A DNA stretch of 64,000 nucleotides from Lucinisca nassula (Eukaryota > Mollusca > Bivalvia > Lucinida > Lucinidae). Below are positions 53,698-63,699 of this stretch, piece after piece (within the stretch, counting starts at the first letter, position 1; every line of letters starts with the position of its first letter). The stretch spans positions 20,562,088 through 20,626,087 of the forward strand of contig OY757014.1 of assembly GCA_963580285.1 (NCBI GenBank), given 5' to 3'. The position numbers and the translations under genes are program-made. Below the pieces are notes generated by a model. The model did not search any database. It was not told the origin of the DNA and was given only the letters and a program-made list of their open reading frames with translations.

Positions 53698-54342
53698 ATG
53701 AAGCAACCTACAGACCCGAATTTATATCCTGACTTGTCTAGTGAAGACGGACAAAATTATAGATTACAGAAGATATCAGAAATAGAAAAACAATTAATAA
53801 AAGAGAGAGATACTCGCAAAGCTTTATATAAAAAGTATAAACGTGGAATTAATATTACTGATTGTGTTGATACTGCATTAATTTCTTCAAGTGTTATTAT
53901 GGCTGGTGTTGGTTTAACTATTCCAATTATGTTGCCGTTGGAAATTGCTGCTGTTGTGTGTGGATCTCTTGGCGTTTGTGTTAAGTTAGTGAGACGTAAA
54001 TTACATGCAAAAACACAAAAACATTATGAGATTAAAACTATTGCTGATAGTAAATTGAATAGTATAAAAGACTTGATTTCTAAGGCTTTGACAGATGGGC
54101 AGATATCTGAAAATGAATTTAAGTTGATTTTAGATGAATTAGATAAATATAATAAACTGAAAGATTGCATACATTCAAAACAAACAGGATTAAGTGAAAC
54201 GGAAAGAAAAAAACTTATTGAGGAAGGCAAGGCCCAGGCTTTAGCCGAGGTAAAAAAAAAAAATAGGAGATGCTTGATTTTATTCAATAAAGTTATAATA
54301 GTCAATAATGACCCACCACCTATTTATAGGAGCGTAAACTAA
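53698..54342 (+). CDS. 214-aa conserved membrane protein
   Basis: Start in TATAAAAATG, two bases after the previous stop. N-terminal charged region (SEIEKQLIKERDTRKALYKK), two closely spaced hydrophobic segments (about 55-95, ALISSSVIMAGVGLTIPIML and PLEIAAVVCGSLGVCVKLV), and a helical C-terminal region (HYEIKTIADSKLNSIKDLIS, KALTDGQISENEFKLILDE). Near the end a 12-A run gives AEVKKKN..., and the last ~18 residues (LILFNKVIIVNNDPPPIYRS) may be a read-through caused by an indel there. I recognise the family from animal Polintons; function unknown. Confidence 0.6.
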   Translation: MKQPTDPNLYPDLSSEDGQNYRLQKISEIEKQLIKERDTRKALYKKYKRGINITDCVDTALISSSVIMAGVGLTIPIMLPLEIAAVVCGSLGVCVKLVRRKLHAKTQKHYEIKTIADSKLNSIKDLISKALTDGQISENEFKLILDELDKYNKLKDCIHSKQTGLSETERKKLIEEGKAQALAEVKKKNRRCLILFNKVIIVNNDPPPIYRSVN

Positions 54343-54419
54343 ATATGCAGATTTCTTCATTTTATTTCTTTGCAAATTCTTTTACTGACTGTTAAAAGCT
54401 ACGTATTACGGTGATTCAC

Positions 54420-54535
54420 GATCCTTTCGGTGCTTTGATTATTCCCGTAACGACTTTCAGGCCTTTCTGTACTTTGATTATATCCATAACGACTTTCAGG
54501 CCTTTCTGTACTTTGATTATATCCATAACGACTTC
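54420..54535 (+). repeat. 39-bp tandem repeat, ~3 copies
   Basis: Unit boundary marked by 'cgactttcaggcctttctgt'; copies at 54451 and 54490 and a diverged first copy. Confidence 0.75.
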
Positions 54536-55265
54536 TGACAAGACTGATCGGACTGTAAGGGTCTGGTCAGGGCCTTCCCTATTCATAAATGCTAAAAGAT
54601 ACCTTTTTCACATGACATCAATCATATGCGTTCAATCTGCCTTACTGTAGCAGTCAGACTGGCTGAAGGCACACTTTCTCTTATTTGTGGTTTCGAGAAA
54701 GGTACATTTTTTCCTGCTATAATGTGTATTGATCCAATAATTTGATTAATGCTTCCACTGAATAGTTATTGAAATATTCTGAATAGGGAATGACAGTAAG
54801 AAATAATGTGATTTTTAGCTATCGATTGACGTCACCGTATTAGTTTTATGAATGGGGTTTAGAAATTCCTCTGATAAGATTATTAGATTGAAAAATACCA
54901 TATTGACCCTAAATATTGGGACAGTGATGCCTGACTAAACTGTGTAAACCCAGATATGACTTGGAAGATGTCTCATCAGGGTCTACCATGTTGGTTGGTT
55001 GACAGGTTAGGAAAGGACAAATGGACATGTCCAAATTTGAAGATGGTAAAGTTAGTTAAAGAAATTGCGGAGGAGTCCAGATATTTAGGGTAAACGCAGT
55101 ATCAAATCATATGAGTGATCTTCCGTTGCCTTTTTCTTTTTTACATGTAAAAACTTTATAATCTTAAAAGTACAAACAACAGGCCTGTTACCTCGGAAGC
55201 TTGAAATGATTAACTATGCGCCTTGAGGACGCAGATTATCAGCTGATAGAGTCATCTCCCTTGCT

Positions 55266-55401
55266 AGAGTTTATCGAGGATTACGGCGTAAGCATCAACA
55301 GAGTTTATTGTGGATTACGGCGTAATCATCAACAGAGTTTATTGAGAATTACAGCGTAATCATCAACAGAGTTTATTGAGGATTACAGCGTAAGCATCAA
55401 C
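55266..55401 (+). repeat. 34-bp tandem repeat, 4 copies
   Basis: Unit begins 'gagtttatt' and contains 'gattacggcgtaagcatcaa'; ends 55 bp before the right terminal repeat. Confidence 0.85.
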
Positions 55402-55454
55402 AAATCTTTTCGCTACAAGAATTTTTCATTTTTATCTTTTCTTGGGGTGTGTGG

Positions 55455-55925
55455 TTTTTTTTTTTTTTTCACCCCACCCCTCCATCATTTTTGCACTGTA
55501 CTCCCTTCACTTTTTTTATTTTTTGTGTTAGGAGAAAAAGCATTTTTTTTTTTTCTCGAGGTGTGTGTTTTTTAGGGGGGACCCAGAGGTACTTTTTTTT
55601 AGGGGTGCGTTTTTTTTTTTTTCACCACCCTTTCATCACTTTGCCACAGTACTCCCTTCCTCTTTTTTTGTGTATGTGTTTTTTTTTTTTTAGGGGTGTG
55701 TTTTTTTTTGTTTTTTTTTTAGGGGTGTGTTTTTTTTTTTTTTAGGGTGTTTTTTTTTTTTTTTTTTTTTCGGGCAGGTTAGCCTAAAAGTGGGTTTGGG
55801 GTGGTGGGTTTAAAGGCCAAACCCACTTTTATTAGTCTAAACCTATAGGTGTGTTTTTTTTTTTTAGGGGTGTATTTTTTTTTTTTTTTTTTATGTGTGG
55901 GAAAGGCTCAATATACCATATTACT
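55455..55925 (-). repeat. Polinton right terminal inverted repeat
   Basis: Reverse complement of the left terminal repeat, including the same hairpin (arms 55786-55799 and 55817-55830) and 'gtacctctgggtcc' complement near 55580. Length differences are confined to poly-T tracts. Confidence 0.9.
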
Positions 55926-55931
55926 GTCGCG
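55926..55931. repeat. Polinton target-site duplication, right copy
   Basis: GTCGCG immediately after the CCATATTACT terminus, identical to 40478-40483. Confidence 0.85.
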
Positions 55932-55934
55932 ACT

Positions 55935-56845
55935 GAGAATGTAATGACGCCATGTAATAAATTCGATAATCAACTAGTGGATTAAGTATGTAAATTCGTT
56001 AGATACGACCTGTAATGTTACATATACGACGTCCTTTACGGCGTCGCGTTTACTAATGGCGAAATATTGACATTTTTGTGAAACAATCGTAAATAAAATG
56101 CGTTTTATGATAATGAAATAAGTGTCATAAAATAAATAGAACCTTGCATTCGTGCTCATGTAATGCTGAATTAAACTCGTTGAGGAAACTCATTTAATAA
56201 ATTCAATAATACATGACCACGCATGAAAGACCCTCTATTTTCCTAAGAAAAAATCCCATTCAGGTCCATGAAAGAAAACATAGAGGATATTTACTTTTTT
56301 GAGGTGCACCTAAAAAAGTAAAAATTCTTTTCATTTTATACTTGAAAAAAATGTCCGGGCCGCTACTGTGAAAATAAAATGGTCATGTTTGTTCACAAAG
56401 CGAAAATATAGTTTCTTTTCACAATGTGCAAATAGCATTTTTTCACAGTGTGAAAATAGCATTTGTTTCAGTTATGCATTGATTTCACTGGTTATACAAT
56501 AAAATAGAGTTTCTGAGGATTGTTAACTCTTGGTGTTGTATCAGTTTATTCAAATGTATTTGTCTTCTCCCTCTTATCCCACAATCCATACAAAATGCGT
56601 TACATATATTCAATATCAAAATAGACATACTGTATAGCGCTCATGTACAGAAATTATATAAGTTGGCCTCGTGATAGAATGACATGATTAGAAATTTTAG
56701 TCTATACTGATAAGACAGATACATCCAAAATTATGCTAACAACACGCACTGCAGTATCAAAGGCGCTAAGTTTATTATAAGATCAGACGCATGAAAGCCT
56801 TTCTTATTAGAATATACCATATGATAAGGCCACAAATGTGGAAAG
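55935..56845. other. intron, no recognisable gene
   Basis: AT-rich. A (TAA)n microsatellite occurs at 56851-56881 just to the right. Nothing coding is supported. Confidence 0.4.
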
Positions 56846-56848
56846 TAG

Positions 56849-56881
<33 letters not shown>

Positions 56882-56945
56882 CGACATTAATGCATTACTT
56901 ATTAACGCAGCAAAGGTCTACAACTACTTCTATGAAATGTCTTAA

Positions 56946-57162
56946 GGGGAATGGTAACACCTTCAGCGGAGGGAACTCCTGCAAAAGTATATTTGTCTCC
57001 CATGTCAATAGGGGCTAACCCTTTAAAGGACAGAATTTCTTTCCTTTAAGAGTAGATTCCTTTTTACATGGGACAAGGCTTTTAGAAAAGCGTACAGGAA
57101 GTCCCTAAAGTTTCTCCCCTTTGAAAATTTGCGAAAAAATCAGCCAGGTGTTCATATTCCCT
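56946..57162. mobile_element. piggyBac-type MITE, 217 bp
   Basis: Flanked by TTAA (56942-56945 and 57163-57166). Ends GGGGAATGGTAACACCTTCA and a related inverted end (CCAGGTGTTCATATTCCC). Body shares 'tctttcctttaagagtag' with the second copy (58516-58748). Confidence 0.7.
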
Positions 57163-57456
57163 TTAAAAGAGAACTTAGGCGATTTTAAGCGATGATAAAG
57201 AACATAATACATATATCCCTGTAGAACCTAGGTTTGTATTGTGAAGGGGTTTACAAAATTGCTTTGCTGTTTTGTTCTTGGATACATTTACTGACACGTT
57301 ATCATCCTGAAACATGGTCGGAAAGTATATCAATTACTCGTTGCGTCACATTCGTCATGATTTGCATACGATATATTCACATTAATACGAATTAAAACAA
57401 TCACTAAGATGTATGTATTGTACCAGTTCTGATCGTTTACAAATACATCAGCTTAC

Positions 57457-57621
57457 TTGGACAAGGGTCAGTGCCACATATTTTAGTGTCGTTTGAAGGC
57501 CCTTCGCATTCGGATCCTTTATAGAAAGGACCTTCACAGGTACGCTCTCGTAGCCGTATTCCTCCACCGCATGTAACATCACACCCTCCCCAAGCACTCC
57601 AAGCATTCCAGACACCATCAA
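57457..57621 (-). CDS. host TSP1 exon
   Basis: The minus strand encodes DGVWNAWSAWGGCDVTCGGG, IRLRERTCEGPFYKGSECEG, PSNDTKICGTDPCP: one TSP1 repeat with W-x-x-W and six cysteines. Acceptor tactttcatag|TTGATGG at 57621/57622; donor TGTCCAA|GTAAGC at 57457/57456. 165 bp, phase 1-1. Together with the matching exon at 60229-60393 it forms a tandem of TSP1 exons upstream of the Polinton-bearing intron (which ends at 38827). Secreted or membrane-anchored extracellular protein. Confidence 0.85.
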
Positions 57622-57659
57622 CTATGAAAGTAGAAAACAATATTACGTAATTTTGAATA

Positions 57660-58505
57660 TAACTGTCAGTGCGGGAAGAGAGGTATTATCACTTCAGGAA
57701 TGAATAACTGTGAAATAAAAAGCTAAAAGTTTGCATTACGAAACAAAGAACACATAAAAGAACGAAACTCGGAGACTCGGTTTTACTGAGTCTCTTCATA
57801 CACAGCAATATAGTTTGCAAGGCTGGATACGCGTCCTAGCACCGGGTTAAGCGATAATCGATTTTCAAAGTAACCAGAATGGGCTCAAAGATCCGAAAGG
57901 AAAAAAAAATATAACTGCACTATAATGATGCACGGGGAGACTTTTCAAGGCACTTAACACCAGCTGCAGTGAGGTAAATTAAAAAGCTAAAGCCATTTCC
58001 ATCATAGAGATGTTTGAGATAACAAAATTCAAAATTATGGAGTAAATAAAAAATTAAAATCAATGGTCTATGATGCTCGTGTAAATCAAACGCAAAGTGT
58101 AGTTTGACATCCTATCTGCATTATGTTCTATGAAAGGTTTATACTTTGGAAGCAAGGGAAACAGAGCAGAACAAAAAAAATGGAGCTGGCAGGTTTTTGC
58201 TCAGATCAGCTGGTTTGCATCAATTGGGCATCATCAGTAACCATCAAATATTTTATAAATTTCACGATGGAAACAAAGATCTCAAATGACCAGAATATAG
58301 TCCACACTATGAGGGTCAGTGGGTCACTTAACGACCGCCACATATTCCCTAAACCCTAGTTTTAGTGACGTTAGGTATCTTCTGTGAATGGGCAAATATA
58401 ACTCATATAAACTGAAAAGAATGGGTTGTACGAGTTTGACGTAAAAATGACGACAACAAAAAAGTATAGACTCTCACCTCTGACGCTGATATATGTTGAT
58501 GTTTC
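57660..58505. other. intron, no recognisable gene
   Basis: No supported coding; the 78-aa ORF on the plus strand has no domain. Confidence 0.4.
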
Positions 58506-58515
58506 TTTCCATTAA

Positions 58516-58748
58516 GGGGAATGAGAACACCTTCAGGGGAGGCAACTCCGGCAATGGTATTTTTGTCCCCCATGTCAAAAGAGGTCAACTGTTAAAGGAA
58601 AGAGTTTGCTCCTGAGGAGCAAATTCTTTCCTTTACGAGTAGACCCCTTTTTAGCAGGACAGGGCTTATAGAAAAGCGATCAAGAAATCCCGAAAGTTGT
58701 CTTCCTTTGAAAAACGGCGGAAAAATCTGCCAGGTGATCTCATTCCCA
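58516..58748. mobile_element. piggyBac-type MITE, 233 bp
   Basis: TTAA on both sides (58512-58515 and 58749-58752) with ends GGGGAATGAGAACACCTTCA and GCCAGGTGATCTCATTCCCA. Internal sequence is homologous to 56946-57162. Confidence 0.75.
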
Positions 58749-58759
58749 TTAAGTGTTTG

Positions 58760-59160
58760 GACGCAAGTTATAAGGTAATTGTATCGGTCCCTGGTCATGC
58801 CGTCAAATCTTTTCAAAGCCGTAGGCGTTTATTCCTATTAAGCGGTTGCAACATACATTATAGGTATATGTCAAAATCAGAGGACACTTCTAATAACCGG
58901 TACATATCATTTTGGAATTTTGATATATATCTTCAAAGTATAGTATTTTTCATATATTTCCCCAACGCGTGTTAACCCATTCCCGCTTGGGGACTTCGTG
59001 AATTTTGCTGATTTTCACAGTGTTGCCTAGGGCAGCAACTTCATATACACATTATTTCATAATGAATGGTCTCTTTTACATCAAACTCGGCAGGAATGTT
59101 CACTGGGCAGTAGCCGTTAAAATGGAACAATTTTTGGCTAAATCATTGTTATCATGGTTG
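58760..59160. other. no recognisable gene
   Basis: No supported coding or repeat structure beyond short A/T runs. Confidence 0.4.
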
Positions 59161-59163
59161 GTT

Positions 59164-59465
59164 GGTTGATTTGACGTTTAACGTCCCTGTCAACACTGTA
59201 AAGGTAATTTTGGAGACGTTGCTTCGAATTTTGATGGACTTTTACCCGACGTTGAAATGAAATGACATCTCAAGCCCTGTCGCCAAATGAAAACTATATG
59301 GTTTATTAGCATGGACGGTCCGCCTCCCACCGCTGTTCCTGGACAGGCTAAGATCCTCTAAGCGGTTTACCAGTACTAGTGTGCGGGCCGGATTCAGCTC
59401 TGCGTGGAAGCATCATGCAGCCCATATATTTCTTCAAGCCCCTATAGGCGGGAGCCGATTGTTAT
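59164..59465 (+). repeat. dispersed ~300-bp repeat copy
   Basis: Copy of the repeat at 10155 and 63335: 'gacgtttaacgtccctgtca' to 'cttcaagcccctataggcgg'. The ORF at 59404-59892 starts in the repeat and has no recognisable domain. Confidence 0.65.
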
Positions 59466-59889
59466 CATGGTAACGAGGAGGCATCTCGAAGTTGTCAAAA
59501 AGTGTGATTTCACATGTATTTTTGACCGAATCGTATTCTTCACACTGCTGTCAAGGGGTTTGGCACTGGCCATTTTCACTGACTGCAGCATGTTTTGTCA
59601 GCATCAAATGCGAGGCACTTTCAACCCCGGACAGCCGCAGGTTTCATTTCAGCGGCTGGGTGGGCCATACCCACAATTTGTTTGGGGCGCTGAGGTGGGC
59701 CGTCGCCATCCCCCTTCAAACCCCCATAGGTATGTTTTAGTGGGGAGCTGCGCGAAAAAACAGGTTATTTTTGGGACAACTTATCGTCATGCAAACATAG
59801 CTGTCCAGGGATGGCGAATGCAGATTTTAGGTGGTTCTGTGGCTCAAAAAGTGGGTGGGGGTGGGGTCAGACACGTCAAAAGGCGTATC

Positions 59890-60225
59890 TGAGTGAGAAA
59901 GGGTTAAACGGTTTTGAAACATTACATATGAACATGTGCGTTTTTACGTATTAGACATTATGCTGTAATGCGGTTCTATATTGGAAGCACATAATGCACT
60001 ATTGTAAAGTGTGATTTAGGACCGGACTAGCTAGTTTCGATCAAAAAGGCTTCATCAATGACCCTCAAATATTTTCAAAATCACAAAAAAAAATCAATGA
60101 ACCCAAAGGACTAGAAAATATATCATTTACTATGATGACGGGCATGGTGCCATTTTATGACCGCCTCACATTCCCTTAACATCAGTTTTAGCGTTTTATA
60201 TTTCAGTATAGGAGAGAAGTATACG
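59890..60225. other. intron, no recognisable gene
   Basis: Nothing supported. Confidence 0.4.
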
Positions 60226-60228
60226 TAC

Positions 60229-60393
60229 TAGGGCAGTTCAATGTGTTGCACACTTGGGAGTCATTGAACATGCCTTCACAGTCAGCACCTCCGTAGAATG
60301 GCCCGTAACACGATCTATTTCTCCACTGTACACCACCGCCACATGTAACGTCGCAGTCATCCCATGCGCTCCAGGACGTAAATACTCCATCAA
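60229..60393 (-). CDS. host TSP1 exon
   Basis: Minus strand: DGVFTSWSAWDDCDVTCGGG, VQWRNRSCYGPFYGGADCEG, MFNDSQVCNTLNCP: a TSP1 repeat with W-x-x-W, the CDVTCGGG turn and six cysteines, almost parallel in spacing to the 57457-57621 exon. Acceptor gttacttacag|TTGATGG; donor CTGCCCTA|GTACGT. 165 bp, phase 1 at both ends. The longer ORF in the overlapping frame (starting 60450) is a by-product. This is the most upstream exon recognised; further TSP1 exons may lie beyond the window. Confidence 0.85.
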
Positions 60394-60649
60394 CTGTAAG
60401 TAACTACTTGTTATAATGTTATATCTAAGTAAGTTGTTACAGGCACGCACATGAATTACAATTAAGATAATTTAATTACTATCATGTCTCTTTTCTCTTG
60501 CATTTAGGGCCACCACACTTGAATTAAATTTTAATTTCGAAATGAAAGTGGTCGGGATACCTGAAAAATGCACGCGAATCCATGGTATAATTATGGGAAT
60601 TGTCTAGAGTTATGTGTACATTCTATATAAGTACTATTTATTTAAGCCT

Positions 60650-60825
60650 CAAGCAACTACGACGGCCATTTTGTGAGAAAGAAACTGTCCTTTTGGCTTT
60701 CTGCTATTGATGTGTCCATTAGGGTCTGTTGTTTCATGTTTGTGTTTCTTTCCCTTTGGTGTGTCAGATGGGCGCTGTGGGTTAATTATATCGATTCCTG
60801 ATCATTGCCTCCACTTCTATTTTCA
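60650..60825 (+). mobile_element. Penelope-like element 3' UTR fragment
   Basis: 'gccattttgtgagaaagaaa' followed by 'ttggctttctgctattgatg' to 'cattgcctccacttctattt'; terminal piece of the 3' UTR seen at 38110. Confidence 0.6.
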
Positions 60826-60834
60826 AGATAGCCC

Positions 60835-63085
60835 AGAATGAGACCAAAAGCTAATCTCAGTCTCGGTTGCAAATAGAGTAGCAGAGGCTAGAGGAAGACA
60901 GCTCTATTGGCGATGCCTTAGCTCTGGCTTTGCGCTGTGCGCGTTTCTTTTAAGCTTCACTGATTCTTTTTGCCTCATATTCATTGGCACCCCTTTTGAT
61001 GAGCCCACGCCACTTTGCTCTGTCCTGTGCATTTTGTTCCCACGACTATGTTGGAATGTTGAAGTCCTTGAGGGAGGCTTTGGAGGTGTCCTTGCAGCGC
61101 TTCTTCTGACCGCCTTGGGAGTGTTAGCCCATTTCTAGTGCTCAATAGAGAATTTCCTGTGGCAAACGTTCCTCAGGCAATCCGGTATTACAGCCTGTAC
61201 ATCTTAAATGTGCTAATATCAGAAGAGTATGTACACATTGCATCCCTGCTCTGTTCAGGACTTCCGTGTCTGGAATCCTGTCTTGCCACTTAATCTGTAA
61301 GAAACTGTATATGTGTCACATGCATACAATAGTGTTGGCAGCACCACAGCTCTGTAGACTTTCAGTTTTATGTCAAGTCTGATTCCACTTCGATCCCAGA
61401 CACTACCACGTAGTCGGCCAAAATGATGGACTAGCTTTGGCAATCCTGGCATTGACTTCATCACCAATGTACACGGCTCTTGACAGTGTGATCTCAAGGT
61501 AGGTGAACTTGTCTACCACTTGCAATCTTTGACCTTTCACTGTGTTGGGGGTCTCTTTGTAAGGCTTACCAGGTGCTGGCTGATAGAATACTTCAGTCTT
61601 TTTAATACTGTTTGTGAGATCATAACTATCACAGGAGTCGTATATTTGATATATACCCTGTTTGCATCTTCTCTTCTGTAGGAGCACCTTTTGCCATTTC
61701 ATCAGCAACGAGGTACTGATCTAGCACCCCTGTCTTCACCTTGGATTTGGCTTGGAACATTCTTAGGTTAAAAACCTGCGCAACAAATCGATACCTACTA
61801 GGTATGCCATTGTCACCATCCTGAAAAGCACCTGTGAGCATGGCAGAAAACGTCATGCTGAAACGTGTTTGGGCTAACACACATCCTTGCTTTGCTCCAT
61901 TTGTCACAGGGAATGGACCTGAAAACCCACCATCATTTTGGACCCGTACAAACATTCCATCGTGGAACTGTCTCACCATTGCTATGAACTTGGATGGACA
62001 TCCATACTTCAGCATGATCTTCCAAAGGCCCTAACGACTGACTGTGTCCAATGCTTTGGTTGGGTCAAGAAAAGGTAATGAATAGGTCCATGTTCTGTTC
62101 CTGGCATTTGTCTTGCAGTTGCCTTGCTGTAGGGGTCAACTCAATTGTTCCTCCGTCATTCCTAACCCCCTCACTGGCTTTCTGGTAAAAGCCCTGAATG
62201 TGCACGCTGTTCATTGAGTCGATTAAGTAGGTTTCTTGCAAGGACTTTCCCAGCAATTGACAATAAAGAGATGCAAAGGTGATTGTCACAGCCCTGTAGG
62301 TTCCCTTTCCGTTTGAAAAGATGGATAATTGACGTATCCTTGAATTATTGAGGGATGGTTTCTTTTCTACACATAATGTGAAATAACTCTATCAAGTTCT
62401 TTGCCACTGGAGTACCTCCTGCTTTGTGAATCTCAACAGGTATTGCATCTTGTCCATGAGCCTTGCCAGATGCCAGAAAGTTATTGCTTTCACTGTTTCA
62501 GAATCGGTTGGGAACTTGTCAAGCAGCAGATTACATTCAACCTGTGGTAGTCTGTTGATAGCATCATCATTGATAGAGGATGGTCGATTAAGAACAATAT
62601 CAAAATGCTCAGCCCATCTTTTTGAGATAGCCTCTTTGTCAGTCAGAAGACTAGTTCCATCTGCACGGAGAAGAGGAATAATTTCTGAGCTCTGGGGACC
62701 ATAACTGTCTTGAGTGAATCAAAGAACTTCTTCATATCCTTTCTGTCTTCAAAGGACTTGATTTCATCAGCCTTGTTGTTTAGCCAGGAGTCTTGCAGGT
62801 CTCTGAATCTTGTTTGGACAGTCTTGTATATACCTGAATAGGCCGCATTGTTAGATACTGAGTTGGTATGACGGAGGCATGCCCTGTGTTTTTGGTGCTT
62901 CTCTTCAAGGAGTCCCTGGATTTCTTCATCATTCTCGTCAAACCAGTACTGATGTTTGCGAGATACTGGACATAGGGAAGCCATTGCTGGGGAGCGAATT
63001 AAGCATCTGAATACTTTCCAGTTCTCTTCAGGATCATCTGAACTGAATTCCATTGCATCAAGACCCGTGTAGGTATTCGTTAAAT
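60835..63085 (-). pseudogene. LINE (non-LTR retrotransposon) ORF2 remnant
   Basis: Reading the minus strand from 63085 downwards: WFDENDEEIQGLLEEKHQKH and KADEIKSFEDRKDMKKFFDS (linker between endonuclease and RT), then RT fragments QLQDKCQEQNMDLFITF, LKYGCPSKFIAMVRQFHDG, GPFPVTNGAKQGCVLA, and EVNARIAKAS, GSVWDRSGIRLDIKLKVYRA, VVLPTLLYACDT at the C-terminal side. Frames break at several points. The catalytic F/YADD box is replaced by VADE (near 61700), so even the RT core is not functional. The 5' part (endonuclease) is missing at about 63085. Nature: non-LTR RT of a family widespread in marine invertebrates; clade not determined. Confidence 0.8.
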
Positions 63086-63089
63086 GATG

Positions 63090-63330
63090 ATGTTTCGGCT
63101 TTTATTACTTAGTAAGTATAAAGATTATAGGTTATTATAATAAGAGTCATAATTCTTTCTGTTCGAGGCCTGCATATATGAATCTAAGCCCAATGATCAT
63201 GCATCTGTTTTGCATCAAAACTCAATAAGGTTCTGGAATTGGCAATTGTAAAATCCTAAAAAAATTAAACACAGAATCTAGGACCAGAAACCCACTTCCA
63301 GTAATGTACTGGTAGGATGTAATATATTGC
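63090..63330. other. no recognisable gene
   Basis: Nothing supported. Confidence 0.4.
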
Positions 63331-63334
63331 TTTG

Positions 63335-63640
63335 TTTGTTTTAATGGAGATTTAACGTTCCCGTCAACACTGTATAGGTCATTTTGGAGACGTTGCTTCC
63401 AGTTTTATGGAACTTTTACCCGACATTGAGATGAAATGACACCTCAAGCCCTGTCGCCCAATGAAACCAATAGGATTTATAAGCATGGACGGTCCGACCC
63501 GCACCGCCTTGCCCGGGAAGGCTTAGATCCTCTAAGCGGCTTGCCAGTATTCGTATGCGGTCGGTTTTTAGCTTTGCGTGGACGCATCATGAAGCCCATC
63601 TATTTCTTCAAGCCCCCATGGGCGGGGGCCGATAATATAC
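63335..63640 (+). repeat. dispersed ~300-bp repeat copy
   Basis: Copy of the 10155/59164 repeat: 'tggagatttaacgttcccgt' to 'tcttcaagcccccatgggcg'. The ORF at 63436-63804 spans it and has no domain. Confidence 0.65.
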
Positions 63641-63699
63641 TGGAATATGTTAATTGTATGGAGATATTTTGCCTAACACAATTTTATTCAGACTTTTTT

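Larger units (their letters stand above)
54343..55454. other. non-coding right-hand region of the Polinton
   Basis: About 1.1 kb between the last gene and the right terminal repeat. It has a ~39-bp tandem (about three copies, 54420-54535, 'ctttgattatatccataacg') and a 34-bp tandem (four copies, 55266-55401, 'gtttattgaggattacagcg'). Otherwise no ORF with a domain. The base composition is less AT-rich than the gene region, so part may be acquired DNA. Confidence 0.7.
40484..55925. mobile_element. Polinton/Maverick element, 15,442 bp
   Basis: The boundaries are set by a 6-bp direct duplication GTCGCG at 40478-40483 and 55926-55931. The element starts AGTAATATGGTATATTGAGC and ends with the complement. 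Terminal inverted repeats are about 475 bp (40484-40963 and 55455-55925). Coding content: integrase, protein-primed DNA polymerase B, packaging ATPase, capsid-like proteins. Six-base duplication, long TIRs and this gene set define Polintons. The element is markedly A+T-richer than host DNA around it. It carries inactivating changes in the integrase, polymerase, ATPase and capsid genes, so this copy is a non-functional relic despite closely similar TIRs. Confidence 0.95.

Noticed and set aside
54024..54305. Minus-strand 93-aa ORF in the 214-aa gene
   Set aside because: Antisense shadow of the intact plus-strand gene.
59404..59892. 162-aa ORF on the plus strand
   Set aside because: Begins inside a dispersed repeat, no domain, no splice context, and low-complexity tail.
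60238..60450. 70-aa minus-strand ORF over the TSP1 exon
   Set aside because: It is in the wrong frame; the TSP1 frame has canonical splice borders.
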